The notes: generated by a model not told the origin, from the letters alone. A stretch of DNA of 12,170 nucleotides from Clostridia bacterium (GCA_003557085.1 PWPR01000139.1:1-12170); one strand, 5' to 3'. Positions 1-7,392 are shown, counted from the first letter of the stretch. Numbers and translations: made by a program.

Positions 1-37
1 AATCACTAACAATCATGCTAATCTTATTAAATGACAT
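1..37 (-). CDS. 5' end of an unidentified gene, truncated by the left window edge
   Basis: Only the first 12 codons are visible (MSFNKISMIVSD), too few to identify a family. I chose the ATG at 35-37 because GGGAG (minus strand, 46-50) lies 8 bases before it. In-frame ATGs at 50-52 and 53-55 have no Shine-Dalgarno sequence. A convincing promoter lies just upstream (74-102). The gene follows the M20 amidohydrolase gene in the same direction but appears to be transcribed separately. Confidence 0.55.
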   Translation of the reverse strand, partial: MSFNKISMIVSD

Positions 38-73
38 CGCTACCACTCCCATCATACCAAATTGTTGCTAGCT

Positions 74-102
74 ATTATTATACAATCAGCTTAGCTTGTC
101 AA
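74..102 (-). promoter_or_regulatory. sigma-A-type promoter for the gene at the left edge
   Basis: On the minus strand a perfect -35 TTGACA (97-102) is followed by a 17-base spacer and AATAAT (74-79, five of six consensus bases). An overlapping perfect TATAAT (77-82) has only a 14-base spacer. The predicted start near 67 gives a leader of about 30 bases containing the GGGAG ribosome binding site. Confidence 0.55.
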
Positions 103-130
103 CTTAATAACTGTTTCTGCCTAAATCGTA

Positions 131-1252
131 TTATTGATATGTTGTTATAATTTCTTTAAATAAGTCTACAACTAGATCTATTATTTTATCATTGAAATCA
201 TAACTCTTAGTATGGACTTGGGGATAGTCAACTCCATTACCTACATAAAAAATTGCTCCCTTTGTTGCTTCTGTAAAATAGCCAAAATCCTCAGAACCTC
301 TAAAGCCTTTTTCTAGTTCAACCACTCTATATCCTAGCCTCTTTGCAGCCCTTCTTATCTTATCTGTACTCTCTTTATGGTTTGTGGTAACTGGGAACTC
401 ATCTTTATAAGAAATCTCTAGTTTTAAACCTTCTTCATTAGCAACCCTTTTTGCTAGCTTAATAATGGATGCTTCAAAATCTAAGAAATCCTTTTCTAGC
501 TCTGCTCGAAAAGTAATTAATAGTTTTCCTTTATGAGCAGCTATTCCAAATGCTTCTTCTCCTATATCCACCTGTATTACAGTAGATAAAACATCTCCAT
601 AATAGCTTTCATTGCTTTCTAGTTTAGGTAAACTCTTAATTATTTGCGCAATTGCATATGCAGGATTTCTGCCGTTTTCTGGTCTACTAGCATGGCTAGG
701 CAATCCAGTCATCTCAACTATCATACCTTTTGAAGCAAAGTTGTTGGTTCCATCAATTACTAATATTGCTCCTTCTTCTGCTCCGCTCGTATTATGATAA
801 GCAAATATCTCATCTATTTGACAGTCTTTTATAAACTTAACACACTCAATTGCACCCTGTGCTGTCTCTTCTGCGTGCTGGAAAAGAAAATAGATGTTTT
901 CGTCAGCACCACTTTGGTCAATCTCTAGTGCTAATCCACAAAGAGTAGCAGAGTGCCCATCATGGCCACATTTATGTGAGACACCCTTATTCACTGATCT
1001 GTGAGGTATATCTATATACTCATCCATTTTTATTGCATCAAAATCAGCTCTAAAAGCAATATTCTTTTTACCAGCAACTGCATAATAAATAGCATAAAAC
1101 CACTTACCCTCATCAACTATCTCCAAACTTGTATGTTTTGATAAGAAGTCTATCAAAATTTGCTTAGTTTTCTCTTCATAGTATGAAACTTCAGGACTTT
1201 TATGTAGCTCATGCCTTAACTTAGTTACTAATTTCAAGTTATCAGTCTTCAT
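131..1252 (-). CDS. M20 family metallopeptidase / N-acyl-amino-acid amidohydrolase
   Basis: A cytoplasmic metal-dependent amidohydrolase of the M20D type (hippurate hydrolase/aminoacylase-like), which typically cleaves an acyl group from an N-acyl amino acid or related amide. Visible motifs are RHELHKSPEVS (13-23), FRADFDA (67-73), the metal-binding CGHDGH (95-100), the EE pair in FQHAEE (124-129) with E128 as likely general base, H153, the dimerisation-domain SHASRPENGRNP stretch, GSEDF (319-323) and a C-terminal H347. At 373 residues it is close to normal family length. Two segments deviate from the common pattern: FQHAEE instead of FQPAEE, and HNTSGAEEG where H-x-x-P-x-x-P-x-G is usual. 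The start is supported by GAGAGG 8 bases upstream. It lies 99 bases after the alpha/beta hydrolase gene with no clear terminator between, so it may share that transcript. Substrate unknown. Confidence 0.9.
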   Translation of the reverse strand: MKTDNLKLVTKLRHELHKSPEVSYYEEKTKQILIDFLSKHTSLEIVDEGKWFYAIYYAVAGKKNIAFRADFDAIKMDEYIDIPHRSVNKGVSHKCGHDGHSATLCGLALEIDQSGADENIYFLFQHAEETAQGAIECVKFIKDCQIDEIFAYHNTSGAEEGAILVIDGTNNFASKGMIVEMTGLPSHASRPENGRNPAYAIAQIIKSLPKLESNESYYGDVLSTVIQVDIGEEAFGIAAHKGKLLITFRAELEKDFLDFEASIIKLAKRVANEEGLKLEISYKDEFPVTTNHKESTDKIRRAAKRLGYRVVELEKGFRGSEDFGYFTEATKGAIFYVGNGVDYPQVHTKSYDFNDKIIDLVVDLFKEIITTYQ

Positions 1253-1351
1253 GTAACCAGCCTCTCTTATACATTTTTATATATATTCTGTTAAACTACC
1301 AAATATCCTTTGCCTCATAAGACTAATTAGAAGCCATCATCTCTCTTTTCA

Positions 1352-2146
1352 TTATATTGACTTAAAGAAGCTTCGTAATATATTTGAGAAATCTTCTGGG
1401 TTATCTAAATTTGCCACATGCCCAGCATTATCAAGCGTTTCAATAAAGCCTAAGTCTGAAATTTTTATAGTCTCAAGTGTTTCTTCTAAAGTCTTATTTA
1501 TTTCCTTATCATCACTAGCTTTTATTAAAAGATAGGGTATATTAATGTTTTCTACTATCTTTAGATAATCATATTTGCCAATATTAGCTCTTAGAAGAGG
1601 TATTGCTTTCTTTGCTTGTGTGAACATACTAAATACCTTATCTTGTACTTTTTCACTCTTTGAAACACTACGAGCCAAGAGTTTTAGATATGTATTGGGA
1701 AGAAATCTAATCATAAATCTATCTATACTGACTACTAGGCTTATCATAGCCTGAGATAAAGAAAGCTTAGCTGTAGTACCATACGTCACTAAGGACCTTA
1801 TTTTACCTCTATCCATACTGACTAGTTCATAGCCTATAATCCCGCCTGCTGAATTACCTACTAGATAATACTTCTCTATATTCAACTCTTTTATCAATTT
1901 AGATATGTGTCTAGCCAAATTATTTACAGAAAAACTACTTTTGCTTGGATTTTTTTCCATAGCTGAGTTGCCATGTCCAGGAAGTGACAATGCCAAAACA
2001 CTATATTCATCAAATAATTCAAACTGTTTTATGAATTGTTGTAGATTTCCTCCTACTCCGTGAACAAACACTATACATGGATCATTTATTTTTTTATAAG
2101 CATATTCTGTTTTGATTCCATTTATTTCTATAAATTTAGTTTCCAT
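1352..2146 (-). CDS. alpha/beta-fold hydrolase
   Basis: A 264-residue cytoplasmic serine hydrolase with a complete catalytic set: oxyanion-hole region FVHGVGG (27-33), the LPGHGNS strand-turn (55-61), nucleophile elbow GNSAGG with S99, an acidic residue in ASDD (D212 or D213), and the catalytic histidine in AGH (H243), followed by the usual NPEDF end. The lid region, about 125-190, is rich in basic and hydrophobic residues and probably shapes the substrate pocket. The gene begins inside the last codons of the TetR gene (11-base overlap), so the two are translationally linked. AGGGG lies about 9 bases before the ATG. The substrate is likely an ester or lactone, possibly related to the TetR ligand. 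That pairing is inferred from gene order only. Confidence 0.88.
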   Translation of the reverse strand: METKFIEINGIKTEYAYKKINDPCIVFVHGVGGNLQQFIKQFELFDEYSVLALSLPGHGNSAMEKNPSKSSFSVNNLARHISKLIKELNIEKYYLVGNSAGGIIGYELVSMDRGKIRSLVTYGTTAKLSLSQAMISLVVSIDRFMIRFLPNTYLKLLARSVSKSEKVQDKVFSMFTQAKKAIPLLRANIGKYDYLKIVENINIPYLLIKASDDKEINKTLEETLETIKISDLGFIETLDNAGHVANLDNPEDFSNILRSFFKSI

Positions 2147-2720
2147 TTTTCTTAACCCCTATACCATTTAGTAAAATGTCAATTACTTCTTTTGCTTCCT
2201 TTGTCGCATCAAACTCCTTTTCACTCATAAGAAATAAGCTCATTTTCTGCCCTACTAAAGCTTGGTAGTAAAAAACATGTTGCTCAAAATCTAGATCTTC
2301 TCTTATCAAACCTTGCCCGATTGCCTCTTGAATTGCATTTCTAGCACTCTTTGTAGCTACCTCTTGCCATTTGCTTAGCTTATCCTTTGTCTTATCTTTA
2401 AGCGTGGGTACTTCTTGATAAAACAGCTTATATGTTTGGAAATTACTCTTTAACCTTCTAAAAATAAATTTAGTAATTTCTATTAGCTTCAAATCAAAAG
2501 CAGTAATTGTCTGATTAATCTCATTAAAATGATTGTCCTCTACTATGATTTCCTCCAGCAAGTCATATAAAATTTCTTCTTTAGATGAGTAATACTCATA
2601 TATCGTAGTTCTGGCAATTGAAATATTTTTTGCAATAGCACTCATAGTTGTTTTTTCCATGCCTTGAGATAAAAATAGTCTCTTAGCTGCTATTCTAATT
2701 TCTTCTTTCCGTTTCTTCAT
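2136..2720 (-). CDS. TetR/AcrR family transcriptional regulator
   Basis: An N-terminal TetR helix-turn-helix domain spans about residues 7-55, with the characteristic order AAKRLFLSQG, TTMSAIAK, then a recognition helix ending in TTIYEYYSSKEEIL. The remaining 140 residues form the helical ligand/dimerisation domain. I place the start at ATG 2718-2720 (194 residues): AAAGAGG lies 6 bases upstream, while the in-frame TTG two codons earlier directly abuts that Shine-Dalgarno sequence. The promoter carries two palindromes (2734-2748 and 2765-2779) overlapping the -10/-35 spacer and the start region, so autorepression is likely. Together with the overlapping hydrolase gene it forms a regulator-enzyme pair, a common arrangement for detoxification of a small molecule. 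Ligand unknown. Confidence 0.92.
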   Translation of the reverse strand: MKKRKEEIRIAAKRLFLSQGMEKTTMSAIAKNISIARTTIYEYYSSKEEILYDLLEEIIVEDNHFNEINQTITAFDLKLIEITKFIFRRLKSNFQTYKLFYQEVPTLKDKTKDKLSKWQEVATKSARNAIQEAIGQGLIREDLDFEQHVFYYQALVGQKMSLFLMSEKEFDATKEAKEVIDILLNGIGVKKNGN

Positions 2721-2733
2721 TTTCAACCTCTTT

Positions 2734-2748
2734 CCGACACTGTGTCGC
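2734..2748. promoter_or_regulatory. TetR operator candidate 1 (promoter-proximal)
   Basis: CGACACTGTGTCG at 2735-2747 is a perfect inverted repeat with 6-base arms around one central base. It sits just downstream of the -10 box, where it would cover the transcription start of the TetR gene and lie immediately before its Shine-Dalgarno sequence. The position and symmetry fit a TetR-family repressor site. Confidence 0.7.
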
Positions 2749-2758
2749 TTGTACTATA

Positions 2759-2786
2759 ATTATACCGTCATTGTGTCGGCTGTCAA
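2759..2786 (-). promoter_or_regulatory. consensus promoter of the TetR-hydrolase operon
   Basis: On the minus strand there is a perfect TTGACA (2781-2786), a 16-base spacer and a perfect TATAAT (2759-2764). Both hexamers match the vegetative consensus, so the promoter should be strong unless repressed. The spacer is almost entirely occupied by operator 2, and operator 1 follows the -10 box. Confidence 0.8.
2765..2779. promoter_or_regulatory. TetR operator candidate 2 (between -35 and -10)
   Basis: CCGTCATTGTGTCGG matches operator 1 (CCGACACTGTGTCGC) at 12 of 15 positions in the same orientation. One half-site (GTGTCGG) is intact and the other is degenerate. The two centres (2741 and 2772) are 31 bases apart, close to three helical turns, so two dimers would bind the same face of the DNA. 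Confidence 0.6.
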
Positions 2787-2881
2787 GTGATTTATTATAG
2801 CTTATGGATAAACAATTTTGATACAAAGTAGTACACTTTTTCTTTTAAGATAATTTTTTCTTATGTTATTGATTAATTTTA

Positions 2882-2910
2882 TTGATATTATTCTTTAGAA
2901 CTGCTATTAT
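2882..2910 (+). promoter_or_regulatory. promoter of the PHP-ABC importer operon
   Basis: TTGATA (2882-2887), a 17-base spacer and TATTAT (2905-2910) preceded by TGC (2902-2904), which makes an extended -10 box. The predicted start near 2917 gives a leader of about 20 bases with AAAGGAGG. An 8-base direct repeat TTATTGAT (2866-2873 and 2879-2886, period 13) overlaps the -35 box and might be a regulator site. It could equally be chance in A/T-rich DNA. Confidence 0.65.
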
Positions 2911-2937
2911 ATTCATGGATTAAAAGGAGGACATAAA

Positions 2938-3579
2938 ATGTTAATTGATCTTCATGTTCATACAAAAGAGTTTTCATCCTGTAGCAAGGTTTCTTTTGCT
3001 GAAATTATAGAAGCTGCGAAAGCAAAGGGTCTTGCAGGGATCTGCATAACTGATCATGACAATTATGGTGCTAAAGACTTAATTGCTAAACATCAAGAAG
3101 ACAATTTTACAATAATTCTTGGTATAGAAGTATTAACTAATCAGGGAGATATTTTGGTTTTTGGTGCTTATGATATTCCTGAAGATACTATAGATGCTGC
3201 TGAGTTAGTATCATTAGTAAATGATCAAGGTGGTGTGACCATTGCTGCGCATCCTTACAGAGCCAATAACAGAGGAGTTGGCGACCATATCAATAGTTTG
3301 CCTGGTTTAACTGGAGTAGAGATACTCAATGGGAACACAGTAAAGGAGAATAATCTTAGAGCTTTAGCCGCTGCTCAAAATAATGACAAAGTGCTCATAG
3401 CAGCAAGTGATGCTCATCTAGCTTCTCAAGTAGGAAAATATGCAACAAAATTTAGTACTAAAATTGAAAATGTTGATGATTTAGTTAATGCAATCAAATG
3501 TAATTATGTTACTCCTATGGTTTATTGCCAAACTGATAATAAGTTCTATAAGATGGAGGAAGTTTATGAAAAAGTTTAG
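2938..3579 (+). CDS. PHP domain metal-dependent phosphoesterase
   Basis: A 213-residue stand-alone PHP (polymerase and histidinol phosphatase) domain with the full set of expected metal ligands: H6 and H8 in DLHVHT, D39-H40 in TDHDN, E64, H105 in AAHPYR, E128 and N131 in VEILNG, and D158/H160 in ASDAH. There is no signal peptide or membrane segment, so it acts in the cytoplasm. Characterised family members hydrolyse phosphomonoesters, cyclic phosphodiesters or nucleotide bisphosphates. The substrate here cannot be read from sequence. The start has a strong AAAGGAGG. The final 14 bases overlap the start of the solute-binding-protein gene, placing this enzyme first in an importer operon and suggesting that it processes the imported compound. 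It is not histidinol phosphatase by context: no his genes are nearby. Confidence 0.85.
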   Translation: MLIDLHVHTKEFSSCSKVSFAEIIEAAKAKGLAGICITDHDNYGAKDLIAKHQEDNFTIILGIEVLTNQGDILVFGAYDIPEDTIDAAELVSLVNDQGGVTIAAHPYRANNRGVGDHINSLPGLTGVEILNGNTVKENNLRALAAAQNNDKVLIAASDAHLASQVGKYATKFSTKIENVDDLVNAIKCNYVTPMVYCQTDNKFYKMEEVYEKV

Positions 3580-4642
3580 TTTAGTTGTTTTAAGTTTAAT
3601 CTTAGTATTGAGCGTTACTGCTTGCAATAATGAATCTGCGGCAGAGACCGGAGAAAATATAGACCTAAGCGCTCCTTACATGATTAATTATGATGAAGAA
3701 ATGGCAGATGTCAGCTTAAATGTATATTCTGTAAGCGATATTACCCATGTACTTAATGCTTTTACAGAAGATACGGGCATTGATGCCAATGTACTACAAA
3801 TGACAAACGGTGAAATTCTTCAAAGAGTTCAACATGAAAAGGACTCTGGTCAAGTACTAGCAGATATTTGGTACCGTGGAGGTGCTGATGCTTTTGTTGA
3901 TGCTGCCAGCAAAGGATATTTTACTTCTTATCAATCACATGAACTGGAGCACTTTGCTGATTACACTAAAGATGATGAGGGTTATTGGAGTGGAACAACT
4001 ATGACTCTTGTTGGTTGGGTAGTAAATACTGCTGTCCTAGAAGACTTAGGTGTTGATATTCCAACAAAGTGGGACGACTTACTAAATCCGAAACTGCATG
4101 ATATGGTTTCTATGCCTAACCCAGCTATATCTGGAACAGCTTATAATACTGTAAGTGGTATTTTACAAGTAAGAGGAGAAGAAGCTGGTTGGGAGTATTT
4201 TGATCAGTTAATTGAACAAGTCCCTTTCTTTACTCCAAGAGGTAGTGACCCAACTAACTTAGTAATGGCAGGAGAAGCCGCTGTTGGCATCATAGCAACT
4301 TTTGGAGAGCGCGATATGAGGAACAATGACAACCCTGTGATTAAATTAATTTACCCTGAAGATGGAACCGGGTGGTGGCCACAACCTTTAGCCATTTTAG
4401 AAGGAGCACCAAATGGTGACGCTGCAAAAGTTTTTGTTGACTGGGTTCTTTCAGAAAGAGGAATGTCAAGAATCATTGAAATGGATAGCGTTCTTGGCTT
4501 GAGGCAAGGTATTGAATCACCAGATGAACTATTAAGACTAGATAATGTTAACTTGTTTCCTACCGACTTTGAGCAAAATGCTTTACTTAGAGACAGCATT
4601 TTGGAAACATGGAATCAAAAAGTCACCCTAGCGGGTAAGTAA
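3566..4642 (+). CDS. lipoprotein solute-binding protein of an ABC importer (Fe/2-AEP/sugar-phosphate-type cluster)
   Basis: The extracellular substrate receptor of the importer. Residues 1-20 are a lipoprotein signal peptide (MKKF start, hydrophobic core, lipobox VTAC with C20 as the lipidated cysteine). The mature protein resembles family 1 binding proteins of the AfuA/FbpA/phosphonate-binding group: an LNVYS start, LADIWYRGGAD, a domain-crossing region near TMTLVGWVVNT, FTPRGSDPTNLVMAGEAAVGI and EDGTGWWPQPLAILEGAPN. The adjacent tyrosine pair that binds ferric iron in FbpA is not visible, which argues against iron as ligand. I place the start at ATG 3566 (358 residues) because GGAGG lies 6 bases upstream and the signal peptide begins there. 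A start further upstream would add 26 residues and bury the lipoprotein signal. The gene overlaps the PHP gene by 14 bases and is followed by a hairpin. Ligand unknown; a phosphorylated or phosphonate compound is my best inference. Confidence 0.85.
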   Translation: MKKFSLVVLSLILVLSVTACNNESAAETGENIDLSAPYMINYDEEMADVSLNVYSVSDITHVLNAFTEDTGIDANVLQMTNGEILQRVQHEKDSGQVLADIWYRGGADAFVDAASKGYFTSYQSHELEHFADYTKDDEGYWSGTTMTLVGWVVNTAVLEDLGVDIPTKWDDLLNPKLHDMVSMPNPAISGTAYNTVSGILQVRGEEAGWEYFDQLIEQVPFFTPRGSDPTNLVMAGEAAVGIIATFGERDMRNNDNPVIKLIYPEDGTGWWPQPLAILEGAPNGDAAKVFVDWVLSERGMSRIIEMDSVLGLRQGIESPDELLRLDNVNLFPTDFEQNALLRDSILETWNQKVTLAGK

Positions 4643-4650
4643 ATAATCCT

Positions 4651-4676
4651 TAAGGCACAGCCAATGCTGTGCCTTA
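4651..4676 (+). terminator. intra-operon hairpin between binding-protein and permease genes
   Basis: TAAGGCACAGC (4651-4661) and GCTGTGCCTTA (4666-4676) form an 11-base-pair perfect stem with a CAAT loop. It begins 8 bases after the binding-protein stop codon. The sequence after it (TTATAAAAG) has no proper U run, so it is at most a partial terminator. In binding-protein-dependent transporter operons such hairpins often protect the upstream mRNA or attenuate read-through, giving more receptor than permease. That role is inferred here. Confidence 0.7.
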
Positions 4677-4698
4677 TTATAAAAGTGGAGATGTAATT

Positions 4699-6381
4699 AT
4701 GAAAATAAAAGCTTTCAGCAAAAAAGTAATAGACATATTTCTTATAGTCCTTCTTTTCTACTTTTGTACTATGCCAATAATAGGTGTAATCTTAAATGGA
4801 ATTAGTGGAGAAGGCCCAATAGCTACGCCAACAAGATGGCAAGTCAACATGACTTTACTTCAGAACAGCTTAAGAGTCTCTTTAATAGTGACTATTATTG
4901 CAGTAGTTTTTGCTACTACAGCAACAATAACTCTTAATAGAATCAAGTTTAGAGGAAGAAATATCTTAAAAGTTATGATGCTCTTACCTCTTGTCAATCC
5001 AGCTTTTGTTGGCAGCATTTCATTCATTATGTTATTTGGTAGAAGAGGTCTTATTACTTACAGATTGCTAGGGCTGAATACTTCTCCTTACGGAATTCAG
5101 GGGATAATAGTTTTGCAATCTCTTGCTTTTACTACATTAGCATACTTAATAATTTCAAGTGGAATTAGAAATATAGATACAACTATAGAAGATGCTGCTA
5201 GAAATCTAGGTGCTTCAGAAACTTCTGTTTTTTTTAGAATTACTTTATCTACAATTTGGCCAGAGATTATTACAGCAGCACTTTTAGTTTTCTTAGCCTC
5301 TATGGCAGACTTTACTACACCTTTGATTATAGGTGGAAGCTTTAGAACTTTAGCTTCTGATCTTTATTTGCAGATTACCGGCTTATATAATTTGCAATCT
5401 GCTAGTGTAACAGGAATTATACTCTTTATACCTTGTTTCATAGCATTCATACTACACAGATATGTAATTAGTAAGAAAAGATACACTGATGCTTCAGCTA
5501 GTTCAACTATAGAATATCAGGAAATTGCTAAGCCAATTAAATATGTAGCAATTTTTATTTCTTCCATTACTGTAATATTCTTTCTTGTAAATGTAACTTT
5601 TATTATTGTTGGTGCATTTACAGTCAGTTGGGGCTTTGATTACACGTTTACCCTCACTCACTTAAGAACTGCTGTAGATCAAGACTTTAATAAGTTACTA
5701 AGACCTTTACTTAACAGTTTCACATTAGCAATAGTTACTGCTTTCATTTCATCCTTTATAGGTGTAATGCTAGCATATAGAATAGAAAGAAAAACTATTG
5801 TAGCTCCAAAAGTTGTCGATTTTATCTGTTTATTTACTTCTGCTGTCCCTGGAGTGCTGTTTGGCATTGGATATTTGGTTATCTTCAAGTATTCATTTTT
5901 TGGTGTAGGACAAGCTATTTTTAAGTCTGCAAATCCAATTATTCTTCTTGGGACAGGTATAATTATCTATATAATCTGCATAGCAAGAAGTGTAAACTTA
6001 TCAATGAAATCCTGTTATGCTTTGCTTAAACATGTTGACCCTGACTTAGAAAATGCTGCATATAACTTAGGAGCTGGTAAACTAAGAACATTAATTTACA
6101 TAATACTGCCAGTTTTAAAAGATGCTTTTGTTAACTCTTTCATCAGAGTTTTCTCATCTACAATGACAACATTAGGAGCGATAGTATTTCTCTTGATGCC
6201 TGCAAACAAAGTTATTATTCAAGTTATTTTTCAAGCTATTACTGGTGCAAATTTAGGCGCTACTGCTGTAATGGCCTTAATGCTATCTAGCTTTACTTTA
6301 ATGTGTATGCTAACTTTCTATTTCTTAGCATATGGTAAAAACACAATCACTAGAATAAGGAGAAAGGTGACATGGAAATAA
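4699..6381 (+). CDS. ABC importer permease, two fused membrane domains
   Basis: The membrane channel of the importer, 560 residues, containing two BPD_transp_1-type permease domains in one chain as in FbpB-type transporters. Domain 1 (about 1-260) has an EAA loop at 164 (EDAARNLGAS). Domain 2 (about 285-555) has a second EAA loop at 451 (ENAAYNLGAG). Each loop should contact one ATPase subunit. Many hydrophobic segments are evident, for example near 12-32, 55-80, 88-112, 130-155 and 195-220 in the first half. I place the start at ATG 4699, with GGAG 8 bases upstream. A GTG at 4669 would lie inside the preceding hairpin and add only ten residues. Its end overlaps the ATPase gene by 10 bases. 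The half-transporter fusion fits the iron/phosphonate/sugar-phosphate importer cluster and does not reveal the substrate. Confidence 0.9.
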   Translation: MKIKAFSKKVIDIFLIVLLFYFCTMPIIGVILNGISGEGPIATPTRWQVNMTLLQNSLRVSLIVTIIAVVFATTATITLNRIKFRGRNILKVMMLLPLVNPAFVGSISFIMLFGRRGLITYRLLGLNTSPYGIQGIIVLQSLAFTTLAYLIISSGIRNIDTTIEDAARNLGASETSVFFRITLSTIWPEIITAALLVFLASMADFTTPLIIGGSFRTLASDLYLQITGLYNLQSASVTGIILFIPCFIAFILHRYVISKKRYTDASASSTIEYQEIAKPIKYVAIFISSITVIFFLVNVTFIIVGAFTVSWGFDYTFTLTHLRTAVDQDFNKLLRPLLNSFTLAIVTAFISSFIGVMLAYRIERKTIVAPKVVDFICLFTSAVPGVLFGIGYLVIFKYSFFGVGQAIFKSANPIILLGTGIIIYIICIARSVNLSMKSCYALLKHVDPDLENAAYNLGAGKLRTLIYIILPVLKDAFVNSFIRVFSSTMTTLGAIVFLLMPANKVIIQVIFQAITGANLGATAVMALMLSSFTLMCMLTFYFLAYGKNTITRIRRKVTWK

Positions 6382-7391
6382 AACTAAGAAATATTTCGAA
6401 AACTTATGGTGATTTTAAAGCTGTAAAAGATGTTTCACTAGAAGTAGAAGATGGTACAATACTCGCTTTACTTGGACCTTCAGGCTGTGGTAAAACTACT
6501 TTACTCCGTATGATTGCTGGATTAATCCCTGTGACTAGCGGCAATATTTACTTTAACTCTAAAGATGTTACAACTTTATCTCCTCAAAAAAGAAATGCAG
6601 CCATGGTTTTTCAAAACTATGCACTTTTTCCTCATATGGATGTATATAATAATGTTGCTTTTGGACTAAAGACAAAAAAAGTTGCTAAGAATCTTATACA
6701 AAGAAAAGTAAATGAAATACTAGCAGGCGTGGAGCTAAGTGGCCTTGAAAGGAGAAGAATTCAAGAACTATCTGGAGGTCAAAGACAGCGTGTAGCTTTA
6801 GCAAGAGCACTTGTTACGCAGCCAGACATTCTATTATTTGATGAACCGCTAAGCAACTTAGACCCTAAGCTTAGAGTGACAATGAGACAGTCTATTAAAA
6901 TGCTCCAAAGAAAACTCGGAATTACTACTGTTTATGTAACTCATGATCAGGAAGAAGCGATGGCAGTTGCAGACAAAATAACTGTAATGAACCAAGGCAT
7001 TATCCAGCAAACTGATACACCAAGCAATTTATATTACAAGCCTATTAATAGTTTCGTAGCTGATTTCATTGGTCATGCTAATATTTTACCGATAAGTCAT
7101 CAAAGTGACTCTATTACAGTCCTTTCAAAAACTATGCCTTTGAATCAAAGTAATAAAGACAAGACTTATGCAATGATTAGACCTGAAAACTTCAAGTTAC
7201 AGGAAACAGGCATTAAAGGAAAGGTGTTAATTAGAGAAGATTTGGGTTTAATAATTAGGTATCACATTGAAGTTCTAAACCATATAATAAAGGTGGATGT
7301 TTTAAATCAGACAGGCATGACTCCTTATATGGTAGACAACACAGTTTTTTTAGATTTTGATCCAAGTTTTATTCATTATTTGAGCTCGTAA
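6372..7391 (+). CDS. ABC importer ATP-binding protein (PotA/FbpC type)
   Basis: The cytoplasmic ATPase that powers the importer, 339 residues, with every catalytic motif intact: Walker A GPSGCGKT (35-42), Q-loop Q81 in VFQNYALFPH, signature LSGGQ (133-137), Walker B ILLFDE (153-158), D-loop SNLD (161-164) and switch histidine H191 in VTHDQEEA. Residues after about 235 form a TOBE-like regulatory domain (IGHANILPI, then AMIRPENFKL and a C-terminal beta-rich segment), as in PotA, FbpC and MalK relatives. The gene overlaps the permease gene by 10 bases. AGGAG lies 9 bases before the ATG. It is the last gene of the operon and a rho-independent terminator follows immediately. It should work as a homodimer with the single fused permease. 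Confidence 0.93.
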   Translation: MEIKLRNISKTYGDFKAVKDVSLEVEDGTILALLGPSGCGKTTLLRMIAGLIPVTSGNIYFNSKDVTTLSPQKRNAAMVFQNYALFPHMDVYNNVAFGLKTKKVAKNLIQRKVNEILAGVELSGLERRRIQELSGGQRQRVALARALVTQPDILLFDEPLSNLDPKLRVTMRQSIKMLQRKLGITTVYVTHDQEEAMAVADKITVMNQGIIQQTDTPSNLYYKPINSFVADFIGHANILPISHQSDSITVLSKTMPLNQSNKDKTYAMIRPENFKLQETGIKGKVLIREDLGLIIRYHIEVLNHIIKVDVLNQTGMTPYMVDNTVFLDFDPSFIHYLSS

Positions 7392-7392
7392 G

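Noticed and set aside
1266..1294. TTAACA/TATAAG with a 17-base spacer as the promoter of the M20 gene (minus strand)
   Set aside because: The hexamers score well, but the -10 box overlaps the Shine-Dalgarno sequence, so the transcript would start after or within it. I left the promoter unassigned.
2787..2937. Pho-box-like sites that would link the PHP-importer operon to phosphate starvation
   Set aside because: No 11-base-period direct repeats of a TTAACA/TTCACA type are visible. The TTATTGAT repeat has a 13-base period and no known regulator.
3488..3565. N-terminal extension of the binding protein reaching back to 3488
   Set aside because: It would place 26 residues before a normal lipoprotein signal peptide and overlap the PHP gene by over 90 bases. 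GGAGG points to ATG 3566.
4669..4698. GTG at 4669 as the permease start
   Set aside because: It lies within the right arm of the 4651-4676 hairpin and has no Shine-Dalgarno sequence, whereas ATG 4699 has GGAG at 8 bases and begins the hydrophobic N-terminus.
5679..5888. Small leftward reading frame inside the permease gene, and similar antisense frames at 4351-4599, 8747-9025 and 10530-10733
   Set aside because: They lie wholly inside well-supported genes, lack recognisable domains and lack good ribosome binding sites, so they are reading-frame shadows.
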